7,329 nt of DNA from JACKAN01 sp964502735 (lineage in GTDB: Bacteria > Bdellovibrionota > Bdellovibrionia > Bdellovibrionales > UBA1609): positions 1-7,329 of the forward strand of contig CAZCYD010000094.1 of assembly GCA_964502735.1 (NCBI GenBank), written 5' to 3'. A program made the translations under genes and the position numbers. How positions within the stretch are numbered: the first letter of the stretch is position 1; every line of letters starts with the position of its first letter. Shown here piece by piece: positions 1 to 3,930 of the stretch. The notes under the pieces are model-generated. The model was not told the DNA's origin. It saw only the letters and a list, made by a program, of their open reading frames with translations, and ran no database searches.

Positions 1-4
1 CGCA

Positions 5-40
5 GACACCAAAGGTGTCGCGGTTCGATCCCCTTCAGCA
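5..40 (+). other. tRNA-like 3' end, degenerate or coincidental
   Basis: A perfect 6-bp hairpin (5-10 with 14-19, AAA loop) looks like the long variable arm of a class II tRNA (Leu/Ser type). It is followed by GGTTCGATCC, a good match to the conserved T-loop, and then CTTCAGCA, which could be an acceptor strand plus discriminator base. However, the five bases before TTCGATC (CGCGG) do not pair properly with the five after it (CCCTT): only two G-C pairs and one wobble form. About three bases seem to be missing between T-loop and acceptor. The 5' part of any tRNA would lie outside the window, so the acceptor pairing cannot be tested. It could be a pseudo-tRNA, the remnant left by integration at a tRNA gene, or chance. 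Confidence 0.2.
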
Positions 41-98
41 AGAAATTCTGCATTCAATATTCTGACCTCATGAACAATATGATATAAGGAGTCAAATA

Positions 99-263
99 AT
101 GGAGAAGACTATGGCAAAGCCACGTCCGGATGAAATCAATTATGAACAATTCATAGTTCGTAAAAGTGTTGAAGATTATTGGAGAACTGACGAGAAGGCG
201 CAGTTTATATCGCACCCACTTCAGATCTTGAAAAACTATCCCGAACAGTTATTCAAAGTCTGA
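99..263 (+). CDS. Small hypothetical protein, 54 residues
   Basis: This short ORF starts at ATG 99 with a clear AGGAG at 87-91, seven bases upstream, and ends at TGA 261. The product begins MEKTMAKPRPDEINYEQF and is charged, with no membrane segment or signal peptide; a second in-frame ATG lies at codon 5. I do not recognise a family. The last third of the ORF lies inside a large inverted repeat (201-283), and its stop codon is in the right arm. The C-terminal residues may therefore be a by-product of repeat DNA that interrupted a longer gene. It converges on the Hsp20 gene, leaving 47 bases between the two stops. The ribosome binding site is the main support; a truncated gene is as likely as an intact small protein. 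Confidence 0.4.
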   Translation: MEKTMAKPRPDEINYEQFIVRKSVEDYWRTDEKAQFISHPLQILKNYPEQLFKV

Positions 264-283
264 AGTGGGTGCAATATAAACCG
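201..283. repeat. Large imperfect inverted repeat (25-bp arms)
   Basis: Bases 201-225 and 259-283 are inverted copies that agree at 23 of 25 positions, including a perfect 14-bp core (GCACCCACTTCAGA at 212-225 against TCTGAAGTGGGTGC at 259-272). The central spacer is 33 bases. The arms are longer than a normal intrinsic terminator and no T-run follows on either strand. The size and symmetry resemble the two ends of an insertion sequence or a MITE-like miniature element, but I see no target duplication beside it. It lies between two convergent genes, so a bidirectional terminator role is also possible. Confidence 0.6.
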
Positions 284-310
284 TTTGAAAATTTCGCCAT
301 TTGATTAAAG

Positions 311-787
311 TCAGTGGACTTTGACTTCCTTTGCCTTCGAAGTTTCAAGCTTGGGAATCTTGATAGTGAGAACTCCATCTTCATAATGAGCGCTCACTTT
401 GTTGTCATCAACCGCTGAAGGCAAAGTAAATGTACGCATAAAAGATCCATAACTAGCCTCAGAAAGAAAATGCTTTTCATCTTTATCTTCCTTTTTCATC
501 TTGCGCTCACCACTAACCGTTAGACGATTGTTTTCAATCTCAATTTTAACGTCATCCTTTTTAATTCCGGGAATATCAAATTGAATTGTATATCCCTTAC
601 CATTTTCATTTATGTTGCAAACAGGAGCAAAATCAAAGCCCTTATAGTCATCTGCCCAACCTAAAGCAAACGGACTCAGCCGAAACCAACGTTCCATTTC
701 ATTCTCCATTTCCCTAAAGGCCTGTAGTGCCGCAGGTGCGCGACGATGTGATCCTTGTGGAAATAATGTTGCCAATGGATTTTTCAT
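311..787 (-). CDS. Hsp20/alpha-crystallin family small heat shock protein
   Basis: This is an ATP-independent cytoplasmic holdase chaperone of 158 residues, the normal length for bacterial small heat shock proteins. The alpha-crystallin domain spans about residues 52-147. It contains DIPG (71-74), SGER (92-95), GSFMRTFTLP (114-123) and the family signature AHYEDGVLTIKIPK (133-146), which follows the A-x(n)-G-V-L pattern. The C-terminal tail EVKVH carries a V-x-V version of the I-x-I motif used in oligomer assembly. The N-terminal arm (1-50) is aromatic and basic, as usual. The start at 787 is supported by AAGGAGAG a few bases upstream on the minus strand. Family knowledge predicts that it binds unfolding proteins under stress and hands them to DnaK/ClpB. 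The neighbouring HPF-like and CBS genes fit a stress role. No CIRCE element or clear sigma-32 promoter was seen. Confidence 0.95.
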   Translation of the reverse strand: MKNPLATLFPQGSHRRAPAALQAFREMENEMERWFRLSPFALGWADDYKGFDFAPVCNINENGKGYTIQFDIPGIKKDDVKIEIENNRLTVSGERKMKKEDKDEKHFLSEASYGSFMRTFTLPSAVDDNKVSAHYEDGVLTIKIPKLETSKAKEVKVH

Positions 788-835
788 TTTTACTCTCCTT
801 TTTTTAAACCTTTTGTTTTGCGGAAATATTTTGAA

Positions 836-928
836 TTATCCATAAGCAATTCTGAGACCAAACAATGCATCTACCACGTTTAATTTAAATAAATTTCTTT
901 GCGCCAATATGTCACGGATGAAGTCCAT
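836..928 (-). CDS. Possible 30-residue leader peptide upstream of hsp20
   Basis: On the minus strand an ATG at 928 opens a 30-codon frame ending at TAA 836. It is preceded by AGAGAGGAAAG, a reasonable ribosome binding site. The product starts MDFIRDILAQRN and ends LFGLRIAYG, giving an amphipathic to hydrophobic short peptide. The stop lies 48 bases before the hsp20 start on the same strand, so the two would share a transcript. I know no family match. It could be a regulatory leader, an authentic small protein or chance. The ribosome binding site and placement are the only support. Confidence 0.3.
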   Translation of the reverse strand: MDFIRDILAQRNLFKLNVVDALFGLRIAYG

Positions 929-984
929 TCTTTCCTCTCTACATAAACTACAGTTCATATTTTGAACGCAATCCATTAAGTAAT

Positions 985-1452
985 TCAAATTAAAAACCGG
1001 CTGCCGATTTCTGTAGGCCTTGAAGCTACTTTCAACCCAATAATTTTTGGCAATTTTTCCTGTGGAACTCTTTCTAAATTTTTTTCAATCCACTCGATAC
1101 GAGATTTAAATAAACTTTCTTTAAAATGACCTTTTATTTTTCCAAGAAATCGAGCTTCCGCCACAAATTTTAATTTCAAGGACTCCCTTTTTTTCAAATC
1201 AAACTTTAAGAGTTTAGATAATTGATTCGCAAACTGATCAGCAGCCTCTTCGTGAGGACTCGTCTCTTTTGACAATCTGTGGGGCGCAGAACCTATATAT
1301 TTTGCACGGCTTTGACCTGGTTGATCATGTCTCAACTCTCTATCCTTAAGTCTCCCAATCGGGTTTTTGTGCTCCCTTATAAGTTTTAATCTGTTTTTTG
1401 AAAGATTGTAAATTTTTGCTTTCACTCGATTGGCCACAACGATCCACTCCAT
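985..1452 (-). CDS. Host_attach/baeRF-family protein (eRF1-like fold)
   Basis: The 155-residue protein matches the family named 'protein required for attachment to host cells' (Pfam Host_attach). That group belongs to the bacterial relatives of archaeal/eukaryotic release factor domains (baeRF). Diagnostic stretches are the N-terminal WIVVANRVKAKIY (3-15), NPIGRLKDRELRHDQPGQS (30-48), PHEEAADQFANQL (66-78) and the beta-strand plus turn FVAEARFLG (96-104). Length is near the family norm, with a basic C-terminal tail of about 20 residues (136-155). No signal peptide or membrane segment is present, so a cytoplasmic role is likely. The 'attachment' name comes from a plant-associated bacterium and is probably misleading; a ribosome- or translation-related stress role is an inference from fold and neighbours. 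The start is fixed by AAGGAG eight bases upstream of ATG 1452. It is transcribed divergently from the HPF-like gene. Confidence 0.85.
   Translation of the reverse strand: MEWIVVANRVKAKIYNLSKNRLKLIREHKNPIGRLKDRELRHDQPGQSRAKYIGSAPHRLSKETSPHEEAADQFANQLSKLLKFDLKKRESLKLKFVAEARFLGKIKGHFKESLFKSRIEWIEKNLERVPQEKLPKIIGLKVASRPTEIGSRFLI
992..1008 (-). terminator. Short hairpin plus T-run at the 3' end of the Host_attach gene
   Basis: On the minus strand ATCGGCAGCCGGT (1008-996) forms a 5-bp stem with a 3-base loop and is followed directly by five T residues. It overlaps the last codons of the Host_attach gene, just before its TGA stop. The stem is short, so it would be weak; readthrough toward the small ORF and hsp20 is possible. 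Confidence 0.3.
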
Positions 1453-1603
1453 AATCCATTCTCCTTAGTTTAAACTGCTCTAGCTGCAAATTTTATGTCA
1501 GATCAAAAGTAAATTTTTTATTTTTCATAAATTTATAAAAAATAAATTGTCTCAAGACCTAAAACTAGAAAATTTAAAATGAAAAATATTACCTTTATAT
1601 ACA

Positions 1604-1619
1604 TGGCATAGAATATGCT
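1604..1619 (+). promoter_or_regulatory. Sigma-54-like -24/-12 element
   Basis: TGGCATAGAATATGCT has GG (1605-1606) and GC (1617-1618) separated by exactly 10 bases, as in RpoN promoters, with good flanks (TGGCA at -24, TGCT at -12). The predicted transcript start is near 1630, only a few bases before the preferred HPF-like start at 1633, so the mRNA would be almost leaderless. That conflict, and the AT-rich background, lower confidence. No activator-binding repeat was recognised upstream. Confidence 0.25.
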
Positions 1620-1632
1620 TTGGTTATGCTGT

Positions 1633-2058
1633 ATGAAAACTCCAAATTTTCACTATGAAATTTCTTTCCCTGACTTTGATTCATCTGACGCGGTTCGAAA
1701 AATCATTGAGGGTTATTTAACAAAAATAGAAAAAATTTATAACAGAGTGGTTTCCTGTCACGTGGCGGTGAGAGCCCCTCATATGCGCAGCAGGAGGCAT
1801 ATTTATCACATCAATATTCACCTTGAAATTCCTGGCGAAGACATCATTGTCAATCAAGAACCAGAAAAAAACCTAGCTCATTCAGATATTCATATTGCTA
1901 TTCGTGACGCTTTTAAAGCCTTAAGTAGACAATTAAAAAGGCGAATTAAAACTTTACAGAAGCGAAAAGCCTCTGAGGCTTCTCACCAACAAGCAACTAT
2001 AGATAGTTTTGATGGCGACCGAAGTATTGGGTTTTTAATTGAGAGAAGATTAATTTAA
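1633..2058 (+). CDS. HPF/RaiA-like ribosome-associated protein with degenerate tail
   Basis: The 141-residue product belongs to the HPF/RaiA (S30AE, formerly 'sigma-54 modulation') family, which binds the 30S decoding and mRNA channel and stabilises inactive ribosomes. The beta-alpha-beta-beta-beta-alpha domain covers about 5-110. Visible features are the first helix (SSDAVRKIIEGYLTKIEKIY, 17-36), strands CHVAVRAP (42-49) and HIYHINIHLEIPGEDIIVN (56-74), then SDIHIAIRDAFKALSRQLKR (84-103), typical of the family's second helix, and a basic tail. Relatives with this form often continue into a cold-shock-like domain. Here residues 120-135 (ATIDSFDGDRSIGFLI) look like its first strand, but the protein stops six residues later. 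ATG 1633 was chosen because the homologous region begins there; an in-frame ATG at 1615 would add MLWLCC. Neither has a good SD. The CBS gene follows 15 bases downstream, probably in one operon. Confidence 0.85.
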   Translation: MKTPNFHYEISFPDFDSSDAVRKIIEGYLTKIEKIYNRVVSCHVAVRAPHMRSRRHIYHINIHLEIPGEDIIVNQEPEKNLAHSDIHIAIRDAFKALSRQLKRRIKTLQKRKASEASHQQATIDSFDGDRSIGFLIERRLI

Positions 2059-2073
2059 AAAATGGAGATACAT

Positions 2074-2544
2074 ATGGCTATCGATTCTATTTGTAAAACC
2101 GATGTTGTTACTGTTCCTAAAAATTCTACACTTAAAGATGTTTCCACTTTAATGCAAAAATATCATGTGGGAAGTGTTATCGTTGTTGAATCATTTGACG
2201 GAAAAAAATTCCCCGCAGGAATCATTACAGATAGAGACATTGCTCTATCGATCAGCTCTTCTGCTAAACCTCAGAACATTATGACTGAAGATATTATGCG
2301 ACATCAACCAGTTACGGCAAAAAAGTCTGAGGGAATTTTTGAGTCCATTATAAAAATGCGTGAAAATGGGGTAAAGAGACTGCCCGTGGTTAATGAGGAC
2401 GGCTCCCTACATGGCGTTGTTTGTGTCGATGATCTTCTGACTCTCATGGGAGAAGAGATTAATAATCTTGCACAAGTTACTGATTCACAGCTTAAAAGAG
2501 AGAAGGGAATTCGAGTTCCCATGGAACCTCATCTTCAACTCTAA
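2074..2544 (+). CDS. Tandem CBS-domain protein
   Basis: This 156-residue cytoplasmic protein consists almost entirely of two CBS domains (about 5-60 and 74-128), which together form one Bateman module that usually senses AMP, ATP or other adenosyl ligands. The first domain has VGSVIVVE (32-39) and GIITDRDI (49-56), with the ligand-contacting Thr52 and Asp55 of the GxxTxxD pattern. The second has GVKRLPVVNEDG (99-110) and GVVCVDDLL (114-122), where Cys117 replaces the usual Thr. A basic C-terminal tail follows. No catalytic or membrane domain is attached, so it is likely a stand-alone energy sensor. The start at 2074 has GGAG at 2064-2067 with ideal spacing; an upstream in-frame ATG at 2062 overlaps that SD and is less likely. 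It is cotranscribed with the HPF-like gene, suggesting energy-linked control of stasis. Confidence 0.9.
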   Translation: MAIDSICKTDVVTVPKNSTLKDVSTLMQKYHVGSVIVVESFDGKKFPAGIITDRDIALSISSSAKPQNIMTEDIMRHQPVTAKKSEGIFESIIKMRENGVKRLPVVNEDGSLHGVVCVDDLLTLMGEEINNLAQVTDSQLKREKGIRVPMEPHLQL

Positions 2545-2593
2545 CTCAAAAACTCAATAGCGCTTTGTCCTTCCTGACACATCGTTTACGACG

Positions 2594-3113
2594 ATGGAAT
2601 GGCTCAAGCCCAAAAATTGGCTCCTCGATTCCGACAGTGAGATCGTCCGTCGTCCCCAAACCTGTCATCGAGATAACCTCGAATAAAATCACATATTACT
2701 GGCGGCTGGACAAGGCTTACCTAGAGCAGGAATACATCAAAAATGGCAAGTCGATGGCTCAGATTGCTCGTGAAAAAGGCTGTGCAAGGTCGACCGTTGG
2801 TGAAGCGCTAAAATCCCATTCTCTAGAAAGATGCCAAGACGATCCCGTCTCGTATGCTGCTGGGCAGGTCCCCTTTGGGTTTAGACTTCAAAAAGGAAGG
2901 TTGGTCGTACATCGAAAAGAACAATCAGTCATAGCTCATATAGTGACTCTCAGAGGTGAAGGCTTATCATTCGGTAAAATCGCCGATCATCTTAATTCCA
3001 ATGGCGTCCCCACAAAGAATAAATCAAAGGGGTGGGATCGCCCTACAATCTACAAAATCGTAAAGAGAAACTCAGTGAGGGCTGAAACTTTGCAGCAAAC
3101 CCCTAGGATGTAG
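2594..3113 (+). pseudogene. HTH plus serine-recombinase C-terminal domain protein, probably frameshifted
   Basis: The solid part reads in the frame ending at TAG 3111. It has a helix-turn-helix (KSMAQIAREKGCARSTVGEAL, about 2748-2810) after YWRLDKAYLEQEYI. It then has the 'Recombinase' DNA-binding domain of large serine recombinases: PFGFRLQKGRLVVHRKEQ, GLSFGKIADHLNSNGVPT, and WDRPTIYKIVKR. The catalytic resolvase domain, with its nucleophilic Ser, is absent, so it probably binds DNA without cutting it. In this frame the only upstream start is TTG 2565, giving an unconvincing N-terminus. From ATG 2594 another frame reads MEWLKPKNWLLDSDSEIVRR..., more protein-like, and stops at TAA 2684-2686. 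Removing one base there joins it smoothly to KITYYWRLDK. I infer a one-base insertion, natural or a sequencing error. If no frameshift exists, the gene is a shorter protein, with 2754 (Met64 of the TTG frame) the only in-frame ATG before the domain. It lies 74 bases upstream of the ABC operon. Confidence 0.6.
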
Positions 3114-3187
3114 GATATATCTAGCCAAGAATAACTCGTTGTGTTATCTGTAGCGCCTTTCACAGGTAAATTTCCAAGGGCATTGCG

Positions 3188-3928
3188 ATGATTAGTTTTA
3201 ATGGCTTAGAAAAAAAATACGGTGATTTTCAAGCCGTAAAAGATTTGAATTTCTCGGTTCAACCGGGTGAGATGTTTGGTTTCCTTGGCCCCAATGGGGC
3301 TGGCAAGACCACAACCATTCGGATGGCTATGGGTGTCCTTGTTCCATCCAACGGATCCGTTCAAATTGACTCCATGGATTGTTTCTCCCGTCGAGTCGAT
3401 GTGAAGCGAGTTGTTGGCTACTTACCAGACAATCCAATCTTCTATGACTTCATGAAAGGGCGAGAGATTCTCCAATTTGTAGCAGAGATGCACGGACAGC
3501 CTTCTGATGAGGCTAGGAAAAACACTCATCAACTACTTGAGGAGTTCTCGTTGATCGAAGCTGCCGAAGAATTTGCTGTGAATTACTCCACCGGAATGAA
3601 AAAGAAGCTGGGGCTTGCATGTGCCTTAATCCACAAACCTAAACTACTCATTTTAGATGAACCCACTAATGGCCTTGACCCGAGAGCCTCAAGGGAAGTT
3701 CAGAATCGCCTATTAAAATTTGTAGAAAACGGTGGGACAGTGTTTCTATCCAGCCATCTACTCGACATGGTGGAAAAACTATGTGGACGAATTGGAGTCA
3801 TCAATCGTGGCCAACTGGTCGCCCTTGGTTCCATTGAGGAAATAAAGCAGAAGATTCAAGCCGATGGTGATATTGAAGATCTTTTTCTAGCTCTTACAGA
3901 TGAGTCCAAGAGTGATGGTATTGAATAG
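3188..3928 (+). CDS. ABC-2 type transporter ATP-binding protein
   Basis: This 246-residue cytoplasmic ATPase would power the adjacent membrane permease. Walker A is GPNGAGKT (34-41), the signature loop is YSTGMKKKL (133-141), Walker B is LLILDEPT (153-160), the D-loop is NGLDP (161-165) and the switch His is H190 in SSHLL. The Q-loop region reads GYLPDNPIFYDFMKGREIL (77-95), with acidic Asp81 where many importers have Gln. That pattern, and the C-terminal DIEDLFLAL (228-236), are typical of ABC-2/EcsA/NatA-type exporter ATPases. No membrane span is fused. All catalytic residues are intact, so it should be active. ATG 3188 has a modest SD (AAGGG at 3175-3179). The permease-protease gene starts 2 bases after its stop, so translational coupling is likely. 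The substrate cannot be read from the sequence. Confidence 0.95.
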   Translation: MISFNGLEKKYGDFQAVKDLNFSVQPGEMFGFLGPNGAGKTTTIRMAMGVLVPSNGSVQIDSMDCFSRRVDVKRVVGYLPDNPIFYDFMKGREILQFVAEMHGQPSDEARKNTHQLLEEFSLIEAAEEFAVNYSTGMKKKLGLACALIHKPKLLILDEPTNGLDPRASREVQNRLLKFVENGGTVFLSSHLLDMVEKLCGRIGVINRGQLVALGSIEEIKQKIQADGDIEDLFLALTDESKSDGIE

Positions 3929-3930
3929 TT

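Noticed and set aside
1615..1632. Earlier ATG (1615) adding MLWLCC to the HPF-like protein
   Set aside because: It has no SD, overlaps the sigma-54-like element, and the added residues do not fit the family N-terminus, which begins at MKTPNFHYEI.
2304..2522. Antisense open frame within the CBS gene
   Set aside because: It is fully inside a well-supported gene, has no family resemblance, and its composition fits a frame shadow.
2511..2536. Short GTTCC/GGAAC hairpin at the end of the CBS gene as a terminator
   Set aside because: The 5-bp stem lies inside the coding region and is not followed by a T-run.
2565..2593. TTG 2565 as start of the recombinase-like gene
   Set aside because: There is no ribosome binding site, and the resulting Ser/Pro/Arg-rich leader looks like a noncoding frame, while another frame over the same bases is more protein-like.
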